Part shown: piece after piece, positions 42,998 through 52,863 of the stretch
Position numbering within the stretch: the stretch's first letter is position 1
Layout: every line of letters starts with the position of its first letter
Source of the DNA: Roseomonas gilardii subsp. gilardii
Lineage (GTDB): Bacteria > Pseudomonadota > Alphaproteobacteria > Acetobacterales > Acetobacteraceae
Direction of reading: 5' to 3'
NCBI RefSeq assembly: GCF_023078375.1
Contig: NZ_CP095554.1
Location: forward strand, 1,426,001 to 1,490,000
Length of the DNA: 64,000 bases
Program-made: the position numbers and the translations under genes
The notes under the pieces: model-generated
What the model was told of the DNA's origin: nothing
Databases searched by the model: none
The model's input: only the letters and a program-made list of their open reading frames with translations

Positions 42998-43777
42998 ATG
43001 CTGCTCTACGAACACCCGCTCTCCTCCTATGCGCAGAAGGTGAAGATCGCGCTGCGCGAGAAGGGGCTGCCCTTCACGGCCGAGCTGCCGGAGAGCTTCG
43101 GCACCGGACGGGTGGACACCCCCTTCGCCGAGGCCAATCCGCGCCAGGAGGTGCCGGTTCTGGTCGATGGCGGGGCGCAGATCCTCGATTCCACGATCAT
43201 CCTCGAATACATCGAGGAGCGCTGGCCGGAGCCGCCTCTGCTGCCGCGCGACCCGGCGGCCCGCGCCTTCGCCCGCGTCACCGAGGAGGTCTGCGACACG
43301 CAGTACGAGGCGGTGAACTGGGGCTTCGGCGAGATCCTCTGGTTCCGCCGCGCCACGGGCGATCTGGCGGAGCGGATGCTGGCCACGGCGATGCGGCAGA
43401 CGCGGCTGCTGCAGGGCTGGCTGGCGGGGCGGCTGGGGGATGCGCCCTTCTTCGGCGGGGAGCGTTTCGGCTGGGCCGATGCGGCGGTGGCGCCGATGGT
43501 GAACCGCTCGGTGCATTACGGGCTGGGGCCGGAGGCGGGGACGCCGCTCGCGCTCTGGCATGCGCGCATCCGCGAGCGGCCTGCCGTGGTACAGACCTTC
43601 GCCGAGTTCGACGCGGCGGCGGCGCGGATGGCGGCGGCCTCGGACCTCTACACCACCGGCGGGCGGCGCCGGGAATACCGCGACCACCGGCTGGACTGGA
43701 TGATCCGCTCCGGCGGCATCGAGGTCGTGCTGGCCGGGCTGCGTGACAACAACATCCGCTTTTCCTGGCCGGAATAG
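42998..43777 (+). CDS. Glutathione S-transferase family protein
   Basis: 259 residues starting MLLYEHPLSSYAQKVKIAL. The thioredoxin-like N-terminal domain has the likely active Ser in HPLSSYAQKV, the cis-Pro in RQEVPVLVDGG and DSTIILEYIEERWP for glutathione contact. A helical C-terminal domain with GERFGWADAAVAPM follows. Upstream in-frame Mets (42983, 42941) are possible starts without better support. It may detoxify electrophilic products of the operon in front of it. It converges with a second GST gene 7 bp away. Confidence 0.9.
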   Translation: MLLYEHPLSSYAQKVKIALREKGLPFTAELPESFGTGRVDTPFAEANPRQEVPVLVDGGAQILDSTIILEYIEERWPEPPLLPRDPAARAFARVTEEVCDTQYEAVNWGFGEILWFRRATGDLAERMLATAMRQTRLLQGWLAGRLGDAPFFGGERFGWADAAVAPMVNRSVHYGLGPEAGTPLALWHARIRERPAVVQTFAEFDAAAARMAAASDLYTTGGRRREYRDHRLDWMIRSGGIEVVLAGLRDNNIRFSWPE

Positions 43778-43784
43778 CGGCGGT

Positions 43785-44417
43785 TCAGCGCTTCGGCGGA
43801 TCGAAGACCTGCACGGCGCCCGCGAAGGCATCCAGCGCCTCGCAGCGCGCCGCATGGGCCGCCAGGGCGGGCCATGCGGCACCGCCGCCATGGATCGCCG
43901 GATGCGCCTCGGCAAGGAAGCGCAGCGCGCAGGCCAGGGCGATATCGGCATGGCCCGGTGCCGCGCCGTTCCAGAAGGGGGCTGGTTCGCGCGCCCGCTC
44001 CGCCTCCAGCACCGCGAGCACGTCGCGGATCTGCGCCTCGCAGCGCGCCACCCAGCGTTCCGAGACCGTCTCGTGCAGGATGCGCTCGTAGACCAGGCTG
44101 ACCATCTTGTCGCAGAGGCCCGTCGCCAGGGCGCAGAGGCGCAGCATGCGGCGCCGTTCCGGGCCGGAGGCGGGGATCAGCCGCCTATCCGGTGGTGCCT
44201 GTTCGTCCAGGTGGTCCAGGATCGCGCCGCTCTCGATCAGCGCCTCCCCATCGTCGAGCAGTAGCACGGGGACGCGGCGCAGGGGGTTGATGGCGGCCAG
44301 CCGCTCCGCATCGCCGAAGCTGGACCAGGGCCGGTGCCCGTAGCCCAGCCGATGGAGGCGCAGGGCCACCGCCACGCGGCGGACGAAGGGCGAATCGTAC
44401 TGGCCGATCAGGATCAT
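43785..44417 (-). CDS. Glutathione S-transferase family protein
   Basis: 210 residues starting MILIGQYDSPFVRRVAVALR, the classical N-terminus in which DSPFVRRV holds the active serine. PLRRVPVLLLDDGEALIESGAILDHLDE supplies the cis-Pro and glutathione contact, and GHADIALACALRFL is the C-terminal capping region. GGGAGG lies at good distance before the ATG; the long frame upstream is antisense to the DUF3237 gene and is not part of it. No sequence closeness to the neighbouring GST suggests recent duplication. Confidence 0.92.
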   Translation of the reverse strand: MILIGQYDSPFVRRVAVALRLHRLGYGHRPWSSFGDAERLAAINPLRRVPVLLLDDGEALIESGAILDHLDEQAPPDRRLIPASGPERRRMLRLCALATGLCDKMVSLVYERILHETVSERWVARCEAQIRDVLAVLEAERAREPAPFWNGAAPGHADIALACALRFLAEAHPAIHGGGAAWPALAAHAARCEALDAFAGAVQVFDPPKR

Positions 44418-44570
44418 CCGGGCCGCCTCCCTTGCCAGGCCATCCTGGACCCGGGGCGATGCGGACGCCAGGCGCCGGACGCCGGGGGTGCGCCTGTTCG
44501 CACCCCTTGTGGGACATGCGGCCGCGGCCGATGACGGCGGGACGGAAACGCCCCATGCGAGGACAGGACC

Positions 44571-45029
44571 ATGACGCCACCAAGCCTGAACCATGTCGCC
44601 GACATCGCGGTGGAGGTGGGGGAGCCCATCGCCGTGGGCGAGACCGGCGAGGGGCTGCGGCGGGTCGTGCCGATCCTGGGCGGCTCGGTCCGGGGGCCGC
44701 GTTTGTCCGGGCGCATCCTGCCGGCGGGCGCGGATTTCCAGATCATCCGCGCGGATGGCTACACCACGCTGGAGGCCCGCTATGTGGTGCGGATGGATGA
44801 CGGGGCACTGGTCTATGTCGTGAACACCGGCGTGCGGCATGGCCCACCCGAGGTGATGGCCCGCATCACGCGCGGCGAGCCGGTGGATCCGGGGCAGGTC
44901 TATTTCCGGACCGCGCCGCGCTTCGAGACCGCCTCGGCCGCGCATGCCTGGCTGACCCGGCCTCTCTTCCTGGCCACCGGCATCCGCCGGCCGGACCGGG
45001 TGGAACTGGCCGTCTTCGCCGTGGAATAG
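44571..45029 (+). CDS. DUF3237 family protein
   Basis: 152 residues. The family blocks are VADIAVEVGEPIAVGETGEGLRR (in part), VVPILGGSVRGPRLSGRILPAGADF, DGYTTLEARYVVRMDDGALVYVVNTGVRHGP and the end YFRTAPRFETASAAHAWL followed by FLATGIRRPD. These are small soluble beta-barrel proteins of unknown role, often near aromatic or ester catabolism genes. It is divergent from the GST gene by 153 bp. Confidence 0.88.
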   Translation: MTPPSLNHVADIAVEVGEPIAVGETGEGLRRVVPILGGSVRGPRLSGRILPAGADFQIIRADGYTTLEARYVVRMDDGALVYVVNTGVRHGPPEVMARITRGEPVDPGQVYFRTAPRFETASAAHAWLTRPLFLATGIRRPDRVELAVFAVE

Positions 45030-45146
45030 CGCCTGCCAGCGGCGTGCCCCTCGGCAGGCGCCGGATGCGGGCGCAACGGGCGGAAGGCGGGGCCCGCCCT
45101 CCGCCGCCTAGGGTCCTTCCCTGTCATCCAGGGAATCACGGGACCC

Positions 45147-46411
45147 GTGCCAGACCATCATCCAGACCGCCTGCCCGCCGGTTTCCGGCGCCTCGTCCTG
45201 TCCAGCCTTCCGGCCCAGTTCTCGGAGCAGATCGCCCTGGCTGCCGCGCCGCTCGCCGCCGTGCTGCTCCTGGGGGCGGGGGCGGCGCAGACCGGGCTGC
45301 TCCAGGCCACGCAGACATTGCCTTTCCTGCTGCTCTCGCTTCCTGCCGGGGTGCTGGCGGACCGTGCCTCCCGCCGTCGTCTCATGCTGGGGGCGGAGGT
45401 GCTGCGCGCGGCGTCGCTGCTCGTCATCCTGCTCCTGCTGCTGGGGCATTCGCTGACCCTGCCCTGGCTGGCGGCGCTGGGCTTCCTGGGTGCCGCCGGC
45501 ACGGTGGCCTACAGCGTCGCCGCCCCGGCCCTGATGCCGTCGCTGGTGCCGAGCGGCGGGTTGGCCATGGCCAACCGCTGGCTGGAACTGACGCGCAGCA
45601 CAGCCTTCGCCGCCGGTCCCGCCCTGGGCGGCGCGGTGGTGGGCTGGGCCGGGGCGGCGCCGGCCTATGCCCTGGCCATGTCTCTCTCGCTGTTGGCGGC
45701 GCTGCTGCTCCGGGGCCTGCCTGGGGGCCTGCCGGAAGGCCCGGTTCGGGGCAAGAGCGGGCAGGGATCGCGCCATCCCCTGGCCGAACTGCGCGAGGGG
45801 GCGGGTTTCGTGCTGTCGCATCCGCTGCTGCGCCCGGTGCTGGTCACGGCGACGCTCTTCAACACCGCCTGGTTCCTGCTCCAGGCCGTTTATGTGGTCT
45901 ATGCGGTGGAGCGGCTGGGGCTGGGGGCCGGTGGCGTCGGCCTGACTCTGGGCCTCTATGGGCTGGGCATGGTGGCCGGTGCCGCGGTCGCGCCCCGGTT
46001 GATGCGGCGGCTGTCCTTTGGTGCGACCATCGCCCTGGGGCCGCTGGGGGCGTTGCTGGCCTCGTTGCTGATGCTGGCCACCCTGGCCTGCTCTCCGGGC
46101 GCCTGGCCCGGGGGGCGCTGGCGGGGCTGTCCTGCTTGATCTTCGGCGCGGGGCCGATCCTCTGGACCATCGCCACCACGACCCTGCGGCAGGCCGTCAC
46201 GCCGCCCGGTCTGCTGGGCCGGGTCTCGGCCACGGTGATGACCGCGACCTTCGGCGCCCGCCCACTCGGCGCGGCATTGGGTGCCCTGCTGGCGAGCCAG
46301 GGTGGCATGGAAGCCTGTCTCTGGGCCTCCTCGCTGGGCTTCGCCGCGCAGTTCCTGGTGCTGTCGCGCTCGCCGGTGCCGCGTCTCGCACGGCAGCCGG
46401 GGATGGCCTGA
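45147..46411 (+). pseudogene. MFS transporter (EntS-like), split by one missing base
   Basis: A GTG start (MPDHHPDRLPAGFRRLV) opens a 12-helix major-facilitator permease: SSLPAQFSEQIALAAAPLAA, LPFLLLSLPAGVLADRASRRRL (the conserved loop), WLELTRSTAFAAGPALGG. The frame closes at 46139, but the family sequence goes on in the next frame (LSGRLARGALAGLSCLIFG, RVSATVMTATFGARPLGAAL, FLVLSRSPVPRL). One G added at 46085-46086 restores a 421-residue protein. Substrate unknown; the closest layout is siderophore or drug exporters. Confidence 0.87.
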
Positions 46412-46449
46412 AGGCGGGTGGCGGTTCGTTCTGGCCGTTGCACTTCGCG

Positions 46450-46775
46450 GGTGCCCCCGGGGGAGAGGCGCCGCCTCTCCCGCCGGACCCCCACTCCGCC
46501 GGGGACCGAAGCCGGTCCCCGGACCCCGGGCTTTCGTGGGTGCTGGTGGTCAGCCGTTGTTCCGTAGCCCGATCCCTGGGCGCAGGTGGAAAGGCAGGGC
46601 TCCCGAAAAGAAGAACGCCTTTTTCGCGCTGCTGGCATCGCAGTCGCCGGAGACCCATGCTCTCCGGCGCGATCCGGCCGCAGCAGGAACCCACGAACCG
46701 GGTCCAGGGCGCGCAGCGTCCTGGCGGATAGGGGGTTCGGGGGAAAAGCAGCGCCTTTCCCCTGAGGGGGCGGGC
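46450..46775 (+). repeat. Convergent-junction multi-hairpin repeat, copy C
   Basis: This fills the gap between the convergent MFS and small hydrophilic-protein genes. Hairpin 1: 46461-46481 (GGGAGAGGCG/CGCCTCTCCC). Hairpin 2: 46501-46520 (GGGGACCG, loop AAGC). The 124-bp spacer starts GGACCCCGGGCTTTCGTGGG. Hairpin 3: 46645-46669, one mismatch. Hairpin 4: about 46702-46725 (CCAGGGCGC/GCGTCCTGG). Hairpin 5: 46740-46761 (GGGGAAAAGC/GCCTTTCCCC, imperfect). No gene. Confidence 0.88.
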
Positions 46776-46777
46776 GA

Positions 46778-47044
46778 TTAGTCTTTCTTCGCCGCCGGGT
46801 CTTTCTGGCCCTCACCGGCCGTGGCTTGGCGCACGCCGATATTCACCGGGCCGCTGCTTTTCTCGCCCGGCTTTCCGGCGACGGAATCTTCCGTCTCGCG
46901 CTCGTAGTCGGAGGGCTTCACGCCCTTGCTTTTGGGGTCGTGCTGCTCGTCATTGACGTCGTGCGGCCCGACATTCGCCGGGCGCGCGGTCTTGGTGCCG
47001 CCGCCCCAGTTCTCGAATTCCTCGCGCAGGGTCTCTTCGGCCAT
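46778..47044 (-). CDS. Small hydrophilic, disordered protein
   Basis: 88 residues from MAEETLREEFENWGGG, fixed by an AGGAGG site in ideal position. It is entirely polar (NVGPHDVNDEQHDPKSKG, SDYERETEDSVAGKPGEK) with two similar segments, TARPANVGPHD and GPVNIGVRQA. It has no membrane part. The composition is like small stress or desiccation-type proteins, but no family is recognised. It is not clearly linked to glnD, which starts far upstream on the same strand and ends 61 bp away. Confidence 0.7.
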   Translation of the reverse strand: MAEETLREEFENWGGGTKTARPANVGPHDVNDEQHDPKSKGVKPSDYERETEDSVAGKPGEKSSGPVNIGVRQATAGEGQKDPAAKKD

Positions 47045-47105
47045 GCTGGAGCCTCCTGTCAAAGGAGGACAACGCCGGGCCGGGGCGCAGGTTGAGGGGA
47101 CGGCG

Positions 47106-49910
47106 TCAGGAGGCGACGCCCACCACCGTCACCGGGCTGTCCGCGACCCGGTCCACCACCGGGGACAGCGCCCCCAGCAGGGCGGAGCGGAGCGAGGCGA
47201 GCTTGCGCTCGTTCTCCACCTTCAGGCCGAACACGTCCTTCACGTAGAAGACGTCCACCGCCCGCACGCCATAGGTGGTGATGTGTGCCGAGGCGATCTG
47301 CAGCCCCTGCTCGCTGATCGCGGTGGTGACGTCGTGCAGCAGACCGGGCCGGTCGCGGGCATTGACCTCGATCACGGTGTGGGAGGCGCTGGCATGGTTG
47401 TCCAGCACCACGCGCGGCGGCACCGTCACGGCCCGGAGGCGGGAGGGCTCGCGCCGCACCTTGCGGATCTCGTTCAGCAGGTGGATCTGGCCGGACAGCG
47501 CCTGCTCGATCAGCACGGAAAGCCGGGCCAGGCGGTGCGGCGCCTCCAGCATCCCGCCATTGGCGTCCTGCACCCAGAAGGTGTCGAGCGCCATGCCGTT
47601 GGTCATGGTGTGGATGCGGGCATCCACGATGCTCGCCCCGCCGAGGGCCAGGGCGCCGGCGACCTGGGCGAAGAGGCCCGGATGGTCGGCGGCATAGACC
47701 GTCACCTCGGTCACGGCGCGGGATTCCAGCACGCGGGTGCGCACCGTCAGGGGGGCGCCAGTCGCCTCGGCCTCCCGCATCATGGTGGCGTGGCGGGCAT
47801 GGGTGGAGGCGTCGAAGGAGAGCCAGTAGCCCGGGTAGCCGGCACCCAGGAAGCGCTCCACCGCCTCTTTCGGCCAGTCGGCGAGGAGCGAGGCGGCGGC
47901 CTGCTTGGCGCGGGCCACGCGCACGTCGCGCTCGGGCACGGAGAGGCCGCCGGCCAGCACCTCGGCCACGCGCCAGTAGAGCTCGCGCAGCAGGGTGGCC
48001 TTCCAGCCGTTCCAGACCTTCGGGCCCACGGCGCGCATGTCGGCGACGGTGAGGACGAGGAGGAGGCGCAGCCGCTCGGGCGACTGCACCACCTCCGCCA
48101 GGTCGAGGATGGTCTTGGGGTCGTCGATGTCGCGCTTGAAGGCGGTCTGGCTGACCAGGAGGTGGTTCAGCACCAGCCAGGAGACGGTTTCCGTTTCCTC
48201 CGGCGTCAGGCCCAGGCGGGGGCAGACATCGAGGGCGATGGCGGCGCCGAGTTCGGAATGGTCGCCGCCGCGCCCCTTGGCGATGTCGTGCAGCAGCGTC
48301 GCGACATAGAGCGCGCGGCGGGACTGGATCTGCCCGACCAGCTCGGAGGCCACGGGGGCGATGTTGTCCAGCCCGCCCTCGTCGAGGCCGTTGAGGACGC
48401 GCAGCGCCTCGATCGTGTGCTCCTCGACCGTATAGACGTGATAGGTGTCGAACTGCATCAGCCCGACGATGCGCGCCCAGTCCGGCAGGTAGCGGGACAG
48501 GAAGCCGACCTCGTTCAGCACGCGGACCCAGCGGGCGGAATTCGGGCCGGTCAGCAGATTCAGGAACAGGTCGCCCGCCGCCGGATCGTCGCGCAGCTTC
48601 GCGGCATGCCGGGCCGAGCGGATCAGCGCCCGCTGGGTGAGGGGGTGCAGCTCCAGCCCATGGTCGCGGGCGGCGCAGAGCAGGCGGAGCATGATCGCCG
48701 GATCGGTGGCGATGTCGTGCCCGGCGGCGAAGATCGCCTTGCCGTCGGCCAGCGCCACGCCGGCGGCGGCGAGATCCGGGCTGCCCGCGGGCTGCAGCGC
48801 CGGCGGCCCCATGGTGGCGCGCTCGATCGCAGGTTCCAGCAGTCGCGACAGGCGCACCACGTCGCGCGCGGTGAGGAAGAAGTGCTTCATGAAGCGCTCC
48901 ACCCCGTCCTGCTTGCCGTGGCGGGTGTAGCCCATGCGGGCGCCCACCACCGGTTGCAGGTCGAAGGTCAGGCGCTCCTCGGCACGGCCGGTGACGTAGT
49001 GGAGGTGGAAGCGCACCGTCCAGAGGAAGCTCCAGGCACGGCGGAAGGCGCGCGCCTCATCGGCCAGGAGCAGGCCGCCGCCGGGACTGTCGGGGCCGAC
49101 GAGCTGCCACATCTTCTGGGTGCCGAAGGCATAGCTGGCGAACCAGTACATGGTCTGGAGGTCGCGCAGGCCGCCGCGCCCTTCCTTGATATGCGGCTCC
49201 ACCAGATAGGGGCTGTCGCCGTAGCGCTTGTGGCGCTGCTGGCGTTCCGCCCGCTTGGCGGCGAAGAACTGGCCGATGCCCCATTCCTGCCGGGCCGCGG
49301 CGAAGCCCTGGGCGAATTCGTCGTAGATCGGCTGTTCCCCGGCCAGGAAGCGGGCTTCCAGCAGCGCCGTCTGCACCGTGGCGTCGGCGCGCGCATCCTC
49401 CAGGCATTCGGCGATGGAGCGGGTGGCGTGGCCGACCTTCAGCCCCAGGTCCCAGAGCAGGTAGAGCATGAACTCCACCATCCGCTGGCCGCTGGCGCCC
49501 AGGGGCTGGCGGGAGACGAAAAGCAGGTCGATGTCGCTGAAGGGGGCCAGGACGCCGCGGCCATAGCCACCGGTGGCGGCCAGGGCGAAGGCGGGCTCGT
49601 TCTCCGCCTGTCCGACCACGGCGATGCTGTAGTCGTGGATCGAACGGATCAGCCCGTCCATCAGCGCGCCGAGGCGGCGGCCGGCGATCAGCCCGGGCAG
49701 GGCGCCCGCCTCGAACTCCTCCTGCACGCTGGACTGGACCCGGCCGAGGCGGCGGCGCAGCAGCAGCAGCGCGGCGTCGCGGGGGACGGGGACGCGTGCC
49801 TCCATCCCGCCGCCGGAGCCCGCCGGGGGAAGCAGAGCATCGATCAGGGCCTGCATGTCCTCAGGGGAGCAGGCTGCCACGGTGTCCTGGCTGTCGCCGA
49901 AGAGTTTCAT
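47106..49910 (-). CDS. glnD: [Protein-PII] uridylyltransferase / uridylyl-removing enzyme
   Basis: 934 residues, the usual size. GlnD senses glutamine and uridylylates or de-uridylylates PII. The nucleotidyltransferase core has GGYGRGVLAPFSDIDLLF; the HD hydrolase domain has VATLLHDIAKGRGGDHSELG; two ACT domains follow at the end (SRAVTEVTVYAADHPGLFAQ and ASHTVIEVNARDRPGLLHD). The ATG at 49910 shares its A with the mutS stop (TGATG); a TTG codon before it is open but less likely. Translational coupling to mutS is therefore expected. Confidence 0.96.
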   Translation of the reverse strand: MKLFGDSQDTVAACSPEDMQALIDALLPPAGSGGGMEARVPVPRDAALLLLRRRLGRVQSSVQEEFEAGALPGLIAGRRLGALMDGLIRSIHDYSIAVVGQAENEPAFALAATGGYGRGVLAPFSDIDLLFVSRQPLGASGQRMVEFMLYLLWDLGLKVGHATRSIAECLEDARADATVQTALLEARFLAGEQPIYDEFAQGFAAARQEWGIGQFFAAKRAERQQRHKRYGDSPYLVEPHIKEGRGGLRDLQTMYWFASYAFGTQKMWQLVGPDSPGGGLLLADEARAFRRAWSFLWTVRFHLHYVTGRAEERLTFDLQPVVGARMGYTRHGKQDGVERFMKHFFLTARDVVRLSRLLEPAIERATMGPPALQPAGSPDLAAAGVALADGKAIFAAGHDIATDPAIMLRLLCAARDHGLELHPLTQRALIRSARHAAKLRDDPAAGDLFLNLLTGPNSARWVRVLNEVGFLSRYLPDWARIVGLMQFDTYHVYTVEEHTIEALRVLNGLDEGGLDNIAPVASELVGQIQSRRALYVATLLHDIAKGRGGDHSELGAAIALDVCPRLGLTPEETETVSWLVLNHLLVSQTAFKRDIDDPKTILDLAEVVQSPERLRLLLVLTVADMRAVGPKVWNGWKATLLRELYWRVAEVLAGGLSVPERDVRVARAKQAAASLLADWPKEAVERFLGAGYPGYWLSFDASTHARHATMMREAEATGAPLTVRTRVLESRAVTEVTVYAADHPGLFAQVAGALALGGASIVDARIHTMTNGMALDTFWVQDANGGMLEAPHRLARLSVLIEQALSGQIHLLNEIRKVRREPSRLRAVTVPPRVVLDNHASASHTVIEVNARDRPGLLHDVTTAISEQGLQIASAHITTYGVRAVDVFYVKDVFGLKVENERKLASLRSALLGALSPVVDRVADSPVTVVGVAS

Positions 49911-52662
49911 CAACGTGAAGATAGGATGGGCCGGGGCGACTTGACAGTCACCTCCGCTGCACCTGCGAGCCTTTTAAGGCGGTAGAGGGCCTCCAGGGCC
50001 TCGCGCGGGGACATGGCATCGGGGTCCATCGCCTCCAGGCTCTCGCGCAGGGCCTTGTCCGAGGCCGCTGGTTCCGGTTCCGGATGGAATCCCTCATCCC
50101 ATGCAACACCTGGCGAAAAATGCTGCGGCGCCGAGTCCCCGGGGGCCGGACGGGCGGCCCGCAGCAGGGGCAGCTCCTCCTCCAGAGGGTCGAGGCCCTT
50201 CGCCCGGGCCTCCAGCGCCGCCAGCACCGATTCGGCCCGTGCCACCACCGCGCGTGGCACGCCGGCCAGCCGGGCCACATGCAGGCCCCAGGAGCGTTCC
50301 GAGGCCCCCGGCGCCACGGTGTGCAGGAAGACCACCCGGCCCCGGTGCTCGCGCACCTCCATGCGGGCGGGGGCGAGGTCCGGCAGCTTGCCGGACAGGG
50401 CCGTCAGCTCGTGGAAGTGGGTCGCGAAGATGGCGCGGCAGCGGAGGCGGTCGTGCAGCGCCTCCAGCACCGCCCAGGCGATGGCGAGGCCGTCCCAGGT
50501 GGCGGTGCCGCGCCCGACCTCGTCCAGGATGACCAGGGAGCGCGGCCCGGCCTGGTTCAGGATCACCGCCGTCTCGCTCATCTCCACCATGAAGGTGGAG
50601 CGGCCTCCGGCGATGTCGTCCGCCGCGCCGACGCGGGAGAAGAGCCGGTCCACCAGCCCGATCCGTGCTTCCTCCGCCGGGGCGAAGAGCCCCGCCTGGG
50701 CGAGCACGACGAGCAGGGCGTTCTGCCGCAGGAAGGTGGACTTGCCGGCCATGTTGGGGCCGGTGAGCAGGCAAAGGCGCCGGCCGGGGGAGAGGTCGGC
50801 GTCGTTGGGCACGAAGGCGGGGCCCCGGGCCTTGCGCAGCGCGGCGTCCACCACCGGGTGGCGTGCCCCCCGCACGCGGAAGCCGCTGCCCTCCGTGATC
50901 TCCGGCCGGCACCAGCCGCCGCCGGCGGCGAGTTCGGCGGCCGCCTGCTGCACGTCGATCTCGGCCAATGCCGCGGCGGCGGCGGCGATGCCCGGCCCGG
51001 CATCGAGGCAGAGCTGGCGCAGATGTGCCACCACCTGGGCCTCTCGCCGCGCGGCTTCCTCCCGCGCCGAGGACAGCCTGCGGTCCAGCTCCGCCAGGGC
51101 GGTGCAGGTGAAGCGATAGGCATTGGCCATGGTCTGGCGGTGGATCGGGGCGTGCGGCCCCTCCATGGCCTTCGCCCGGAGCAGGGTCTCCCCGGCGGCG
51201 GCGGGGACCTCCACCAGATGGCCGAACTGCTGGTGGTGCTTGATCTTCAGGCTGGCCACGCCCCAGGCCCGGGCCAGCTCGCGCTGCATTTCCAGGATCG
51301 CCTCGCGCGCGCCGTCGCGCAGCCGGCGCAGCCCGTCGAGCTGCCCGTCATAGCCGGTGGCGATGGCGTTGCCGTCCTCGAAGCGGGGAGGTCCTCCGCC
51401 AGGGCGCGGGCCAGCTCCGCGCGGGGGGAGTTGCCGGGGAGCAGGGCCTTCGCCGCGCGCAGCAGCAGGAGGGGCACGCCCTCCGCCGCGTCCAGGGCCT
51501 GGCGGATGGCCTCGGCCCGGCCCAGCCCCTCGGCCATGGCGGCGAGGTCGCGCGGGAAGAAGCGCCCGACCGAGAGCCGCGCCAGGGCGCGCTGCATGTC
51601 CGGCGCGCCGCGCAGGCATTGCCGCAGGGCGGCGCGCAGGCGGCTGTCGTTCAGGAGGAAGCCGACGGCCTCGTGCCGCTCGCGGATCGGCTCCGGCTCG
51701 GCCAGCGGGGCGGCGAGGCGGGCGGCGAGTTCCCGCCCCCCGGCGCCGGTCAGCGTCCGGTCCACCGCGGCGAAGAGGCAGCTCTCGGCATCGCCGCGTT
51801 CGGAGCGCAGGATCTCCAGCGAGCGGCGCGTCGCCGCGTCCATCCGCAGCAGGCGGGATTCGCCGCAGCATTCCGGGGGCGAGAGGCGGGGCAGGGTGCC
51901 GCCTTGGGTGGCGCGCACATAGTCGAGCGCCATGGCCAGCGCCGCCACCTCCTCCTCCGAGAAGACGCCGAAGCCGTCGAGGCTCGCGACCTCCCAGGCG
52001 GCGCAGGCGATGCGGGCGGGGTCGCGCGGCGGGGTGGTCTCGCGCAGGCGCTCGCCGCAGCCGGCCAAGGCGCCACTGGCGACCAGGGCGGGCGGGGCCA
52101 GGATCTCCGCCGGCTCCAGCCGCGAGAGCAGGGTCGCCGCCTCGGCCGGCAGGACGGCTTCGGTGCAGACCATGCCGGTGGAGATATCGAGCCAGGCGGC
52201 GCCCAGGCGCTCTCCCCCATGGGCCCCGCCTCCTTCCGCCAGGGCGAGCAGCCAGGAGGGGCGGCCGCCTTCCAGCAGGGAGTCCTCGGTCACCGTGCCG
52301 GGGGTGACGACGCGCACCACCTCCCGCCGGATGGTGGATGCCTTCCGCGCCTTGGCCTGTTCCGGCGTTTCCATCTGGTCGCAGATCGCGACGCGGTAGC
52401 CGCGCCGCAGCAGGCGCGCCAGATAGACCTCGTGCGCATGGGCCGGGACGCCGGCCATGGGGATGGGCTGGCCGTTGTGCTCCCCGCGATGCGAGGTCGC
52501 GAGGCCCAGCACCTCTCCCGCCAGAATGGCGTCGTCGAAGAACATTTCGAAGAAATCGCCGAGCCGGAAGAAGACCAGTGCATCCGGATGCGCGGCCTTG
52601 GCGGCGAACCACTGGGCCATCGCCGGGGTGGCGCCCTCGGCGGCGGGAAGGTTGCGATTCAT
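49910..52662 (-). pseudogene. mutS: DNA mismatch repair protein MutS, split by one missing base
   Basis: The start MNRNLPAAEGATPAMAQWFA has a strong AGGAAGG site. Mismatch-reading Phe37-x-Glu39 (GDFFEMF), PMAGVPAHAHEVYLARLL and the connector and lever domains are read to ALAEDLP near residue 425. The rest is in the next frame from RFEDGNAIATGYDGQLDGL through the Walker A TGPNMAGKSTFLRQN, Walker B LVILDEVGRGTATWDGLAIA and ATHFHELTAL. One base added to GGGG (51385-51388) gives a complete 917-residue protein. All catalytic motifs are intact on either side. Sequence error or a true mutator lesion cannot be told apart here. It overlaps glnD (TGATG). Confidence 0.93.
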
Positions 52663-52863
52663 CCATCCTTCCTAGGGCGCGGCGCCGGGGGCGGTCCAGA
52701 GCGGATCGGGCATGGGGTGGGTGTGATGAAAAGGGGTTGCGGCGAGGCGTCCGCCGTCCGGGGTGGATGGCCGGGCGCGTTGGCAGCCGGAGGGGCGAAG
52801 CAGCGCTTGGCATCCCGGGCGGGGCATCGCAGTCTTCCCCGCGTCAGTCCGGGAGCCCAAGAC

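Noticed and set aside
46926-49985. 1019-codon plus-strand open frame over glnD
   Set aside because: It is a shadow: the minus strand reads a full GlnD with all motifs, while the plus-strand product is His/Gly/Gln-rich without domains.
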